Assembly: GCA_025618425.1 (NCBI GenBank)
Contig: CM046838.1
Span: forward strand, 19,156,880-19,220,879
Source of the DNA: Heliocidaris tuberculata
Taxonomy: Eukaryota; Echinodermata; Echinoidea; Camarodonta; Echinometridae
Reading direction: 5' to 3'
DNA: 64,000 bases
Of this stretch, positions 35,801 to 40,440 are shown piece by piece. A program made the position numbers and the translations under genes. Positions within the stretch are counted from its first letter, which is position 1, and each line of letters opens with the position of its first letter. Below the pieces are notes generated by a model. The model was not told the DNA's origin and made no database searches. It saw only the letters and a list, made by a program, of their open reading frames with translations.

Positions 35801-38181
35801 AAAGCTTCAGATCTATAAGTAGTACTTATACAGTGTGTGCTATAGATATTTTGTGATTAAGAAACCAGCCATTGATTGAGAAAAAGAAACACTAAAGGCT
35901 TGTTCAAATATGAAGCAGTAAACTGCCTCATAAAAAAAAACTCAGGAGTTTTTAAACATTTCTGTATCTTATAACACACAGGTAGATACCTTGTTGTGTC
36001 ATGTATCCCCACTTGCCATTCATTTAATAAACCGCCACATTTTTTTTGGAGGAGCTTTACCGCAGCATATGTGAACAAGCCTTCAGTGCGTGATTTATTA
36101 CGTAGGGGTGCCAAATCGAGTGTTTATGGGGTTAAAATTTACTCTCTTATAGGAGTATTGAAGACTTAGGAAAGTCAGCATTATATTTGGAGTCCTGTGA
36201 CTTTACCAAAGCTGTGGCTCACCTTCAAAGGCCACACCTCTGGGTTTCTTGCATTTGCATGTAATTGACCTTTGACCTTTGATTACAGGTGGGTGCATCA
36301 CAGCACGATGGAGTGAAAGTACCATTCCAGCTTCCTCCTGAAGCCTCCAATGAGGGCCAGTTTGCATTTACCATCCATGCTATCACCATGCCACAGAAAC
36401 TGAAGGGCACACTCACTTACATGGTCAAGGTAAGAGATCATTCACAAAGGATTTTGATGCTGGTGAGACTAGGCAATACAGCTTTTCGTGAAGCTCATAG
36501 CTTTCAATTACAAAGAGAATTTCTTTGTTGTTACAACATACCCATCTGCAGAAAGATGATATTTTCCTTCATCCACAAATCAGGATTTCATTTTTTATTT
36601 TGTATACAATACAAAGTACGAGTAGCTTCCAAAAGGTGTTATAGTGTTACCAATATCTATTTGACTGTCACATGTTCAAAAATTCATTACTTTTTCAGAT
36701 TTTCTCTCAAAAATGTATAAGTTGATCAGATTTTCTCTCTCGCACTAACCTGTTTCTCTCAGGTTTTCTTCTTTCACCAAAGCTGAATTGATGTTGTGAT
36801 ATGCTTCTACTTTGATTTTCCTTTGCCTGTATTTCAGTATGAAATGATCTTCTTTTCTTTTTAAATGCAGGATGATAAAGGTTCAACAAGTGAGAAGATA
36901 GATTTCAAGGTTCATCTTCCAGTCTCTGCTTACATGCTTTCCACACCGTGCAGCAGGTAAAGTAACGTAACTGGTATATTGAGAAAATGAATGTAGTGAG
37001 TGTTGGAATTGTTAGGATTCCAGTTATCACCTTGAGTTATAGAACTCTGCCAAATATACTTTAAAAGTAGGAAGACTTTGTCATATCACCACACACTATA
37101 TTTATCGGTATAATGGATTTAGGCAGAGCTCTTTCCTCAGCTAGTATGATGAGATAATGTACATATTTGTGTATCATTCTGTTTTGTACATTTATTTCAA
37201 ATCATTTTAATTTTGCAGAGAGCATTACTCAGAACTACTAGCCAAAGGTGAGCTCTCTGCCAAGAATTCCTTCACCACTCCACCAGGTGGTGTAGACTTT
37301 GCCATCATCCTGGCTCGAGTCTGCTTCTTCTCCCACATGGCGGTGGTAGAGAGAGTAGACCGGAACGCATCACTCTTCAGCTGCTCCATGAAGGGACACC
37401 AAGTCTGTGTGCTACTCAAGACAATGGTAAGATGATGGAGAGTATGCCTTGGGGTAGGAGCTGGGTAGAGGAGTGGGGTGTGATGGATATGATTAAAGAC
37501 CTTTTTGCATTTTAATAATCAGGAGGGATGCTTCTTGAAATAGCAAAATAATTGAAAAAAGAAAAACAAGAATAAGAACAGTATTTATTAAATGCTTTAT
37601 TAACACTCTTTGTAAATCTTCTCTTATGACTGCATTGTGTTAAAAATATTCTGCAAAAAATAGAGATTTTTATGCAAATTGATTATCATCTAGTGTATTA
37701 AAGGAAGACTGTACCCTCCTTTTAAATGCCCTGTTTTTTCTGTGTCCATTTGGTGAACAAGCAAACAGTTGCCATAATCATATACAAATTCATATCTGGT
37801 AAGAAATTGCTGTTTGTTTTTTGGAGTTATCTCACTACCTTCAACTCTTTGTACTGATTGTGCATCATGACTTCCTTGACTAGATAAGTCCTTTAATATA
37901 ATATATATGCCCTTGACTTCAAGTCTGTCTCCATCATTTATATTTTAATAGGTTAACTTAAACCTTTATTCCATTTCTATATGTGTCTTTTGCTTGACTT
38001 TGCACAGTGGAAGGTATTTCTGTCATTTCCACAGTAATAGAACTCCTATTTGTGAACCTTTCTCTTTCTTTTTCTTTTTTTGCAGGACGGTGGTGGAATT
38101 TCTGTCGATGGGAAATCCAATGACTCTAGTCTACTGTCAAACTACCTAGACGAAATCAAAGCAACTATTCTGGAATCATAG
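1659..38181 (+). CDS. AP3D1: AP-3 adaptor complex subunit delta-1, 5'-partial, multi-exon
   Basis: This is the delta large subunit of the heterotetrameric AP-3 adaptor (delta, beta3, mu3, sigma3). In the family, AP-3 sorts cargo from endosomes or the Golgi to lysosomes and lysosome-related organelles and is recruited to membranes by Arf1-GTP. Exon translations align in order with vertebrate AP3D1 as I know it, for example DISWAAFNIIEVM, NVICELARKNP, GICEVLYAAAWI and the ear motif VVERVD. Thirty exon positions join in one frame to 3,639 nt, giving 1,212 codons plus TAG at 38,179-38,181. The human N-terminal segment of about 32 residues is not found in bases 1-1,658, so the start exon is outside the window. 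The full protein would be about 1,244 residues, slightly longer than the long human isoform. The trunk is the most conserved part; the hinge is Lys/Glu- and Ala/Pro-rich. Residue numbers in the exon entries count from the first codon in this window. Confidence 0.97.
2108..2269 (+). CDS. AP3D1: AP3D1 exon, residues 33-86 (trunk)
   Basis: Acceptor TTTTCACAG, donor GTAGGA, 162 nt, phase 0. It reads LNMLGYDISWAAFNIIEVM and ends LTTNMIRK. It is near-identical to vertebrate AP3D1, where this exon precedes the segment starting DLSS. Confidence 0.97.
4041..4148 (+). CDS. AP3D1: AP3D1 alternative exon 3a, residues 87-122
   Basis: 108 nt, phase 0/0, open throughout. It starts DLNSHNQYETGIAITGL and ends HDLANDIMAL. 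The acceptor (ATATATAACAG) has a poor pyrimidine tract; the donor GTAAGT is consensus. It covers the same protein segment as the exon at 5,912 and has the same length. Both match human DLSSPSQYDTGVALTGL to a similar degree. Using this copy or the 5,912 copy gives a protein of normal length; using both would insert 36 extra residues inside the HEAT solenoid. Mutually exclusive use is therefore the likely interpretation. Confidence 0.88.
4149..5911 (+). other. Intron between the two alternative exons
   Basis: 1,763 nt. Bases about 5,000-5,900 are strongly pyrimidine-rich (TCC and CAT-rich runs, with a short CCCCTCTGGTA triplication near 5,835). This produces long but meaningless open frames. 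No other exon or element is recognised. The pyrimidine-rich stretch leads into the exon 3b acceptor. Confidence 0.7.
5912..6019 (+). CDS. AP3D1: AP3D1 alternative exon 3b, residues 87-122
   Basis: 108 nt, phase 0/0, open throughout. It starts DINSVSQYEAGVAMAGL and ends RDLANDLMSL. The acceptor has a strong pyrimidine tract (CCTCCTTTCCACGTGCCCCTTGTAG); the donor is GTGAGT. Identity to exon 3a is 21 of 36 residues, and 10 of those 21 shared codons differ by synonymous changes. This points to an old duplication held by purifying selection. It retains the SPD and ARDLAND features of the human segment. Confidence 0.92.
6320..6378 (+). mobile_element. 3' fragment of a SINE
   Basis: GGCCCTCAGGGAGAACATT...GAGGCTACCCTGGGTAAACAA matches, in this orientation, the 3' half of the tRNA-derived SINE found reversed at 56,408-56,638. 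It runs directly into the (ATT)n array that follows, as a SINE tail would. Confidence 0.65.
6379..6705 (+). repeat. (ATT)n microsatellite
   Basis: About 325 bp of imperfect TTA/ATT repeats interrupted by GGT, GAT and AATT variants. It most likely grew from the 3' tail of the adjoining SINE fragment. Confidence 0.95.
7092..7157 (+). CDS. AP3D1: AP3D1 exon, residues 123-144 (trunk)
   Basis: 66 nt, acceptor CCATAAAG, donor GTATGT, phase 0. It reads MASTRPYIRKKAVLLMYKIF and ends LK, matching human MSHTKPYIRKKAVLIMYKVF. Confidence 0.96.
7635..7698 (+). CDS. AP3D1: AP3D1 exon, residues 145-166 (trunk)
   Basis: 64 nt, acceptor CCACTGCAG, donor GTAAAG, ends in phase 1. It reads FPDALRPAFPRLKEKLEDPD. 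A palindromic element begins inside the donor consensus (see 7,702). Confidence 0.97.
7702..7889. mobile_element. Short hairpin element (MITE) abutting a splice donor
   Basis: Inverted termini AAGGGCTGGTCACATTTGTC and GACAAATGTGACCAGCCCTT, about 188 bp in all, with imperfect further pairing (GATAACGATAACAG against CGTTATTGTTATTGG). There is no coding capacity. It starts three to four bases into the intron after the 7,698 exon end. Confidence 0.8.
8161..8309. mobile_element. Hairpin element, TTTCATAAAACTT family copy 1
   Basis: The left end TTTCATAAAACTT pairs with the right end AAGTTTTATGAAA, which is followed by CAGGGCCC. The core TAAGCCACTGAAATCCTTGA with TCTGATT...AGCAAATTTGTCA recurs at 19,286-19,427 and 23,771-23,918. 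It is non-coding and about 150 bp. Confidence 0.75.
8570..8709 (+). CDS. AP3D1: AP3D1 exon, residues 166-212 (trunk)
   Basis: 140 nt, acceptor CTCTTCAAAG, donor GTAGGA. It includes VQSAAVNVICELARKNPRNY and LFFKLMTSSTNNWMLIKIIK, almost identical to human. This is a HEAT-repeat core of the trunk. Confidence 0.97.
9080..9153 (+). CDS. AP3D1: AP3D1 exon, residues 213-237 (trunk)
   Basis: 74 nt, acceptor TTTTTTTCTTCAG, donor GTAAGA, ends in phase 2. It reads FGALTPLEPRLGKKLLEPLT and then NLIH. Confidence 0.97.
9638..9815. mobile_element. Palindrome-ended element with degenerate CCTAA repeats, copy 1
   Basis: Ends TGCTCCTGCGACAATTGCTC and GGAGCAGATGTCACTGGAGC are imperfect inverted repeats. The interior is rich in CCTAAC and CCCTAA-like hexamers. 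A second copy lies at 22,970-23,150 with the same flank structure (CTATATCT...ACTAAATAAA-type sequence). Confidence 0.6.
10188..10237 (+). CDS. AP3D1: AP3D1 exon, residues 237-254 (trunk)
   Basis: 50 nt, acceptor CCACACTACAG, donor GTAAGA. It reads TSAMSLLYECINTVIS, with split codons at both ends. Human has TSAMSLLYECVNTVIA. Confidence 0.96.
11286..11335 (+). CDS. AP3D1: AP3D1 exon, residues 254-270 (trunk)
   Basis: 50 nt, acceptor AACCTGCAG, donor GTAAAT. It reads VLISLSSGMPDHSASIQ, against human VLISLSSGMPNHSASIQ. A second AG preceded by a better pyrimidine tract lies inside the exon at 11,305-11,306; using it would remove 20 nt and break the frame. Confidence 0.95.
11336..14706 (+). other. 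3.4-kb AP3D1 intron
   Basis: It contains the 11,696 palindrome, poly-T/poly-A at about 11,825-11,870, (ATTT)n at about 12,500-12,560, and a tandem repeat near 13,755-13,965 in which CTTGCACAATATTA...TGATGC recurs about every 65-75 bp. No exon is recognised. Confidence 0.75.
11696..11762. repeat. Compact palindrome in an intron
   Basis: TAGGTTTAGTTTTTCAGGGA and TACACCATGTAAT are mirrored by ATTACATGGTGTAA and CTTGAGAAACTAAACCTA. The centre has almost no loop (CCATGTAATCATTACATGG). It looks like a decayed inverted-repeat element rather than a pre-miRNA, which would need a loop. Confidence 0.7.
14707..14755 (+). CDS. AP3D1: AP3D1 exon, residues 271-287 (trunk)
   Basis: 49 nt, acceptor TTTATTTATAG, donor GTGAGT. 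It reads LCVQKLRILIEDSDQN and is identical to human over this stretch. It ends with one base of the next Leu codon. Confidence 0.97.
15181..15326 (+). CDS. AP3D1: AP3D1 exon, residues 287-335 (trunk)
   Basis: 146 nt, acceptor TTCTGTTTTACAG, donor GTGAGA. It includes KYLGLLAMSKILKTHPKSVQ and CLDDKDESIRLRALDLLYGM. This is among the most conserved parts of the family. Confidence 0.98.
15466..16050. mobile_element. TTAA-bounded long hairpin element, 585 bp
   Basis: Ends TTAAAGGGCAATCCAACCTT and AAGGTTGGATTTCCCTTTAA are inverted repeats, and the TTAA at each end may be a duplicated target. Pairing continues inward (GAAAGTTTGAAAGAAATCGG against CCAATTTCGTTCAAACTTTC; AAGAAAGTTATG against CATAACTTTCTT). 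No transposase is encoded. The TTAA target suggests a piggyBac-type MITE, but other families are possible. Confidence 0.8.
16367..16515 (+). CDS. AP3D1: AP3D1 exon, residues 336-385 (trunk)
   Basis: 149 nt, acceptor AAACTTGTAG, donor GTAAGA, ends in phase 2. It includes VSKKNLMEIVKKLMIHVDKA and SQNNYQYIINFEW. Confidence 0.97.
16994..17120 (+). CDS. AP3D1: AP3D1 exon, residues 385-427 (trunk)
   Basis: 127 nt, acceptor TATTTTTGTTCAG, donor GTAAAG. It includes YVSILVELTRIEGTKHGHLI and MLDVAIRVKAIR. Confidence 0.97.
17340..17805 (+). repeat. Tandem duplication of about 230 bp in an intron
   Basis: Markers recur 230 bp apart: CTTTTGCTCACTC at about 17,427 and 17,657, TTTTGGTATCATTTGATAG, and GACTTTTTCCAA. 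The copies differ by scattered substitutions. The unit is non-coding. Confidence 0.85.
18217..18399 (+). CDS. AP3D1: AP3D1 exon, residues 428-488 (trunk)
   Basis: 183 nt, acceptor TTTCTACAACAG, donor GTGAGT, phase 0. It includes QRNGICEVLYAAAWIVGEFP and HRVTVLPGHIQ. The exon is noticeably more GC-rich than its introns. Confidence 0.97.
19095..19250 (+). CDS. AP3D1: AP3D1 exon, residues 489-540 (trunk)
   Basis: 156 nt, acceptor CCTTTCTCCCAG, donor GTAAGA, phase 0. It reads GIYVQNILKLYSNILLKMEE and onward to FAESADLEVQER, aligning with human YVQNVVKLYASILQ and QSADLEVQER. Confidence 0.97.
19286..19427. mobile_element. Hairpin element, copy 2 (CAGGGAAGCG ends)
   Basis: CAGGGAAGCGTTTCATCAAG pairs with CTTGATGAAACGCTTCCCTG, and the core shares CTGAAATCCTTGCATCTGAT and AGCAAATTTGTCA with the copies at 8,161 and 23,771. 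About 142 bp, non-coding. Confidence 0.85.
19887..20166. mobile_element. Possible TTAA-bounded element nested in another repeat
   Basis: The left end TTAAAGGGTACCAATCACC is matched by GGTGATTGGTACA and a final CTTTAA, with a small GGTACA duplication at the right end. The flanks (CCACCTGTCTATGAAGACC before, AAAGACCACCCGCCTGTC after) look like halves of an older repeat. The pairing is partial. Confidence 0.45.
20313..20458 (+). CDS. AP3D1: AP3D1 exon, residues 541-589 (end of trunk)
   Basis: 146 nt, acceptor CTCTGTCTTGTCTAG, donor GTGAGT, ends in phase 2. It ends ELNPVAPKAQKKVPVPEG, identical to the human trunk-hinge junction. Confidence 0.97.
20743..20835 (+). CDS. AP3D1: AP3D1 exon, residues 589-620 (hinge start)
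   Basis: 93 nt, acceptor TTTCTTGTATATAG, donor GTAACA. It reads LDLDKWINAPPSDSSDEEV, matching human LDLDAWINEPLSDSESEDE. The Ser/Asp/Glu cluster is typical of phosphorylatable hinge sequence, as an inference. Confidence 0.95.
20873..21170 (+). repeat. GATGAT trinucleotide-rich microsatellite
   Basis: Imperfect GAT/GATAAT repeats about 300 bp long in the short intron between the 20,743 and 21,206 exons. They yield spurious open frames of Met or His runs. Confidence 0.9.
21206..21426 (+). CDS. AP3D1: AP3D1 exon, residues 620-694 (hinge)
   Basis: 221 nt, acceptor CTCCCAAACCAG, donor GTATGC, ends in phase 1. It includes VVYEELDEEELEKRREARRV and AQIDLSVPLHVPG, aligning with human EEELARRREARKQEQ and VQIDLSVPLKVPG. 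This starts the delta-specific conserved hinge domain (Pfam AP3D1, formerly BLVR). Confidence 0.96.
22350..22414 (+). CDS. AP3D1: Weak candidate alternative terminal AP3D1 exon
   Basis: A pyrimidine-rich acceptor (TTTAATTTTTTCGGAG) is followed in the correct phase by GQLSAAELKDKAEESLPKTK, Y and a TGA stop. Joined to the 21,426 donor it would end the protein in the hinge, without the ear. No strong poly(A) signal follows closely, and the peptide is not one I recognise. It may be chance. Confidence 0.2.
22786..22833 (+). CDS. AP3D1: Candidate 48-nt cassette exon of AP3D1
   Basis: AG before 22,786 and CAG/GTGACT at 22,833. The 48 nt are phase 1 on both sides, exactly as needed between the 21,426 donor and the 28,706 acceptor. 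It would add MKKGRPKPPAYDDIPG after VPG and before VNVTDQYM. It is GC-richer than the surrounding intron. The acceptor has a weak pyrimidine tract. I do not recognise the peptide from vertebrate AP3D1. Confidence 0.5.
22970..23150. mobile_element. Palindrome-ended element with degenerate CCTAA repeats, copy 2
   Basis: TCTCCGGCGACATTTGCTCT at the left is approximately complementary to AGCAATTGTCGCTGGAGCAT at the right. The interior has CCTAACCCTAATCCTAACCC and related hexamers. It is related to 9,638-9,815. Confidence 0.6.
23771..23918. mobile_element. Hairpin element, copy 3 (TGGGCCC ends)
   Basis: TGGGCCCTATTTCATGAAGC pairs with TTTTGTGAAACCGGGCCCA. The core is shared with 8,161 and 19,286 (ACAAGCTACTGAAATCATTT, GATTGGCTGTGAGCAAATTT). 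Non-coding. Confidence 0.8.
24706..25202. mobile_element. TTAA-bounded long hairpin element, 497 bp
   Basis: Termini TTAAAGGGGGTACCCAATGC and GCATTGGGTACCCCCTTTAA start inverted repeats that stay paired for about 200 bp per arm, including GCTGTGTCCCAATTTCAGCT and AAAGTGGTTACC. Only a short central stretch (about 24,910-24,990) is unpaired. There is no open frame for a transposase. TTAA is present at both ends as a possible target duplication. Confidence 0.9.
25714..26420 (+). repeat. Four tandem repeats of 165-183 bp
   Basis: CAGTTTTTAC begins units at 25,714, 25,897, 26,062 and 26,236, each followed by AATTC, GAAGAA-rich, GCAAAGG(G/A)GCATGAGGGT and GCATGGTGC blocks. The unit end TTTCTATTTACAG resembles a splice acceptor but no coding follows. 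Confidence 0.9.
26672..26987. mobile_element. hAT-type non-autonomous element with 8-bp target duplication
   Basis: The ends CAGGGGCGGATCCAGGATTT and AATCCGCCACTG are inverted repeats. The flanking 8 bp ATTACCAT are identical on both sides (26,664-26,671 and 26,988-26,995), the signature of hAT insertion. The interior has G and C homopolymers and no transposase. Confidence 0.85.
28245..28700 (+). repeat. Pyrimidine-rich tract with (CCCCTCC)n core before a splice acceptor
   Basis: CT-rich from about 28,245, becoming almost pure CCCCTCC and C runs at 28,530-28,680. The acceptor of the next exon is at 28,704-28,705. The opposite strand is G-rich with many GGG runs. Apparent Pro-rich open frames here are composition artefacts. 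Confidence 0.95.
28706..28866 (+). CDS. AP3D1: AP3D1 exon, residues 694-747 (hinge)
   Basis: 161 nt, acceptor CTCTTTATTTAG, donor GTAAGA. It reads VNVTDQYMQQSKPSSKKKHR and ends AHQVDIVGEEMPE. The human counterpart is MSDQYVKL through AQQVDIVTEEMPE, with this exon shorter in the basic part. Confidence 0.95.
29290..29369 (+). CDS. AP3D1: AP3D1 exon, residues 748-774 (hinge)
   Basis: 80 nt, acceptor TCTTTTGATAG, donor GTAGGT, ends in phase 2. It reads GAVLSDHEEDTRAMDD then PHRALDIDLE, matching human NDPYRALDIDLDKPL. Confidence 0.95.
29401..29662 (+). repeat. GATGAT(G/T) microsatellite
   Basis: About 260 bp of imperfect GATGATGGT repeats in the 0.4-kb intron. It is similar in kind to that at 20,873. 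Confidence 0.95.
29786..29957 (+). CDS. AP3D1: AP3D1 exon, residues 774-831 (hinge, basic)
   Basis: 172 nt, acceptor CATGTACAG, donor GTATGT. It starts PLDESDRLPVRAHRN, matching human PLADSEKLPIQKHRN, then becomes Lys-rich (KEKVKEKTKKTSKDKKK). Confidence 0.95.
30331..30498 (+). CDS. AP3D1: AP3D1 exon, residues 832-887 (hinge, Ala/Pro/Glu-rich)
   Basis: 168 nt, phase 0/0, acceptor TCTTGCTGCACAG, donor GTAAGT. It begins KKTKSSKEEGASADLD and ends AEPAAAAAPAPA. The composition is low-complexity; its place in the frame and the splice sites support it. Confidence 0.9.
30855..31383. mobile_element. TTAA-bounded long hairpin element, 529 bp
   Basis: TTAAAGGGAAAGTTCACCCT and GGGTGAACTTTCCCTTTAA form the ends. 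Inner pairing includes GTGACGTCACATGCGAGCAG against CTGCTCGCATGTGACGTCAC. Non-coding. It has the same layout as 15,466 and 24,706. Confidence 0.88.
31762..31881 (+). CDS. AP3D1: AP3D1 exon, residues 888-927 (hinge)
   Basis: 120 nt, phase 0/0, acceptor TTGTACAACAG, donor GTTTGT. It reads VDDLSFWLSQDTSQAKPA followed by a Pro/Thr repeat (PTQTPTPNPT). The FWLS motif resembles the one in the long vertebrate delta isoform, from memory. Confidence 0.88.
32795..32935 (+). CDS. AP3D1: AP3D1 exon, residues 928-974 (hinge, Lys-rich)
   Basis: 141 nt, phase 0/0, acceptor ATCCTTAAACAG, donor GTAAGT. It begins KSSKKHRKDKKVKKDKKKKK and then turns acidic (VGEIEDISEEQ). This matches the KKKKHRKEKEE character of the vertebrate hinge. 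Confidence 0.92.
33655..33702 (+). CDS. AP3D1: AP3D1 exon, residues 975-990 (start of ear)
   Basis: 48 nt, phase 0/0, acceptor CTTCTGATTTCAG, donor GTACGT. It reads AMSSYRLLGENESIKM, matching human SSYSLLAENSYVKM. Confidence 0.95.
34299..35323. mobile_element. Inverted-repeat-ended element containing a 147-bp minisatellite
   Basis: The left end TGTCCCCGCCGAACGAAG is inverted at the right as CTTCCGGCGGGGACA, with 11 bp perfect. The order is ends, then a (GT)n and (CCGT)n stretch at 34,345-34,410, then five minisatellite units. No transposase frame. It lies in the intron between the 33,655 and 35,442 exons. Confidence 0.75.
34426..35150 (+). repeat. Five tandem units of about 147 bp
   Basis: CTACTTCTCC or CTACTTCTCT begins at 34,431, 34,578, 34,725, 34,869 and 35,016, giving spacings of 147, 147, 144 and 147. 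Units share TTTTGATTCCGATTGTTTTA and GGGCTGGGTGGGGGCTTCCA. The later units are nearly identical, so the expansion is recent. Confidence 0.95.
35442..35579 (+). CDS. AP3D1: AP3D1 exon, residues 991-1036 (ear)
   Basis: 138 nt, phase 0, acceptor TTCTCTTTCTTACAG, donor GTGAGT. It includes QVVISVIFTNLTSSHLKALE and FNVLDSLNTKLIRE, matching human MELSVLDSLNARMAR in the ear beta-sandwich. Confidence 0.95.
35895..36083. mobile_element. Short inverted-repeat element in an intron
   Basis: AAGGCTTGTTCAAATATG at the left pairs with CATATGTGAACAAGCCTT at the right. About 189 bp, non-coding. Confidence 0.7.
36289..36429 (+). CDS. AP3D1: AP3D1 exon, residues 1037-1083 (ear)
   Basis: 141 nt, phase 0, acceptor CCTTTGATTACAG, donor GTAAGA. 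It reads VGASQHDGVKVPFQLPPEAS and ends MPQKLKGTLTYMVK. Human has SVHDGVPVPFQLPPGVS. Confidence 0.97.
36871..36956 (+). CDS. AP3D1: AP3D1 exon, residues 1084-1112 (ear)
   Basis: 86 nt, acceptor CTTTTTAAATGCAG, donor GTAAAG, ends in phase 2. It reads DDKGSTSEKIDFKVHLPVSA and ends STPCS. Confidence 0.95.
37219..37426 (+). CDS. AP3D1: AP3D1 exon, residues 1112-1181 (ear)
   Basis: 208 nt, acceptor TTAATTTTGCAG, donor GTAAGA. It includes HYSELLAKGELSAKNSF and FSHMAVVERVDRNASLFS, and ends KGHQVCVLLKTM. Human has HHFSVVERVDSCASMYS and GHHVCLLVK. Confidence 0.96.
38086..38181 (+). CDS. AP3D1: AP3D1 last coding exon, residues 1182-1212 and stop
   Basis: Acceptor CTTTTTTTGCAG. It reads DGGGISVDGKSNDSSLLSN and ends LDEIKATILES with TAG. 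The human C-terminus SVDGKCSDSTLLSNLLEEMK aligns directly, so the end of the protein is secure. Confidence 0.97.
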   Translation, partial: DGGGISVDGKSNDSSLLSNYLDEIKATILES

Positions 38182-40081
38182 GATATAGACAGCGTGATTG
38201 AAAAGTCTGTATTAAAACAAGTCTCTGTTTTTTAGTGATGATACTATTACGAAATTGCCAGTACTGAACCAGAACATGCAGCATTCTGTAGGAGCCTTGT
38301 ATTATTGAAAATTTAATAAATTAAGAATTGACATTACATGTAACCCCCGCCCTGAAAGTAATAGATCTATATCAAATGTAACGCATAAAATCACTTAAAA
38401 CGTGTATTGTTCATGTACTTACTGTTTGCGAGAGGATCGATGATGGATTACCTGCCTGTATTCAAGTACATGGACATTTCTGTCAATATGTTTGCTTATT
38501 GCCACTGCAGGTCACATTTTCAAAATGAAGGTTGTTCATGAGTCATGATGCTGCTTGTATTTATTCACTGTGTGCCAGGCTAACATTATTGGCTTACTGT
38601 AGGTGCAGACATTTGCTTCTGGCTTCTACCGCAATGACCTAACTTTGATATGATTACATTAATCTTTTTACCACCATTTGCTAATCTTCCTATGGGTGTA
38701 TTACTAGCTGGAAATACATTATTCAAATTTTAAGCTTGTATGATTCTCTTTCTCGTAACTGCCAGAGCATTCTTATATTGGGTGTCGAAAACAAACTCAT
38801 GTCTATTGCTGAGGTTATTCTTTGTAATCTTAAAAACAAATGTGCTTTGAAAATATTTGTCTGCAAAATGTATGCCTATAATTTTGACTCCATTTAGGTC
38901 TAATTACTTGTGTCATCCAATGTGTGGGAATATTTATTCCCATAGGTACATAGTGACAAATGTTTTCATTCCTGTAATAAAATCAATTATTGCATGTTTT
39001 AAAATCACCAAGCGAATCATGCATCTCACTTGTTACTTTGTTTTGAGCTGTTGGCAGCATGAAGACGCTCTTTAAATCTACAAAGTATATCTGTGTAAAT
39101 TTGAGTAATGGTCTAGTATACTACAAAACCAGCTCTATTTTTGAAATTCTCTAAATCTCCTATTACATGGACATGTGTCTGCATGGAGTATATCATGGGA
39201 TAGTTACATTTTAAAAGCCAAGATGATAGCACCAGACCATCGTCCATTTCTTGAATTTCATGAACATCGTGAATGGTGGATGTATAAAGATTTGGTAAAT
39301 TAAACGTCACTTCCGTTTTTGGCGTGCAGAAAGAGAAGTACACCATTTCAATTAACGCAGAGTACTGTAGTTTGATCATGAACGACTATGACGAATAAAG
39401 GTATTCTGTTTTGGTTATATTGAAAGCATTGTATATGAAAATGCTGATCTGTTTTCTCTTTTTTGTTTTTTTAACCTGGTTATTAAATGCATTTTTATTT
39501 CTCAAAGACAGAAGTAATGATCTATTACCTGTAGGTATATGTTTATCAACATGATCAGATTTACAATTACTCTACTTGTGTATGAATTAAAAATTTTGTG
39601 CATTATTTTTATTATGTTTTGACTTATGGTATTATTGGTGTGTTCGTGCAATACAGGAAAATTTTTCATTGCACCGTGTAGAATTTTTAGAGTGGCATCA
39701 TGCGTGCTGAGCTTATGATCAGTTCATGTGTACTTTTAGATTCTTTTAGAGTTCTGTTTAACAGATGACAACACTGCTTGTATTGCATATTTGTATCATT
39801 TGATGTAGATCACTTTGAAGATGAATTTTACCAGTATTGGACACAGCATATATGTACCTTTGTAAAGTACGTATTTGAAAAAAAAATTATTTGTAGGCAA
39901 TTATTGTTGACATTGCCTGAAAGCTGCTATTTGTTTACAGGAAAAATGTGGTAATCCTGATATGCTGTGTATACTCATTGCAATCATACATGAAAAGAAA
40001 GTGTATATTCTTGTCCAACTACATATACATGTAAGATTGAATACTGGTATTGACATTGACGGTGTAGATTGATGGATCATT

Positions 40082-40440
40082 GATGTCTTCAATTGCAACA
40101 AACATTGAGTTGAAATTTATGGGAATTTCTTCTGGGCAATCATGGAAATGAAACATGCAGAATAATTGGTGTATGAATCTAACATGCATGTACATGAAGA
40201 GTCAGTTTGTTTTTTTTTTCTTTATTTTTTTTTTACCTATTGGTCATCATAAAAAATGAAGGTATTGGTTTTTCAGTAGCAACAAATATTGAGCAGAAAT
40301 TTGCAGGAATTTGTTCAGGGCAATCATGAAAATGGAACTTGTAGGATATTTGGGGTATAAATCTAACATGTACATGTACACATAGTCTGGTTTTTTTTTG
40401 TTTTTTTTTGTTGTTTTGTTTACTGATGGGTCATTAAAAA
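40082..40440 (+). repeat. 184-bp tandem duplication in the 3' UTR
   Basis: GCAACAAA at 40,095 and 40,279 begins two copies sharing TTGAG, GGAATTT, GGGCAATCATG and AATCTAACATG blocks. Each copy ends in a T-rich run. The copies are clearly diverged. Confidence 0.8.
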
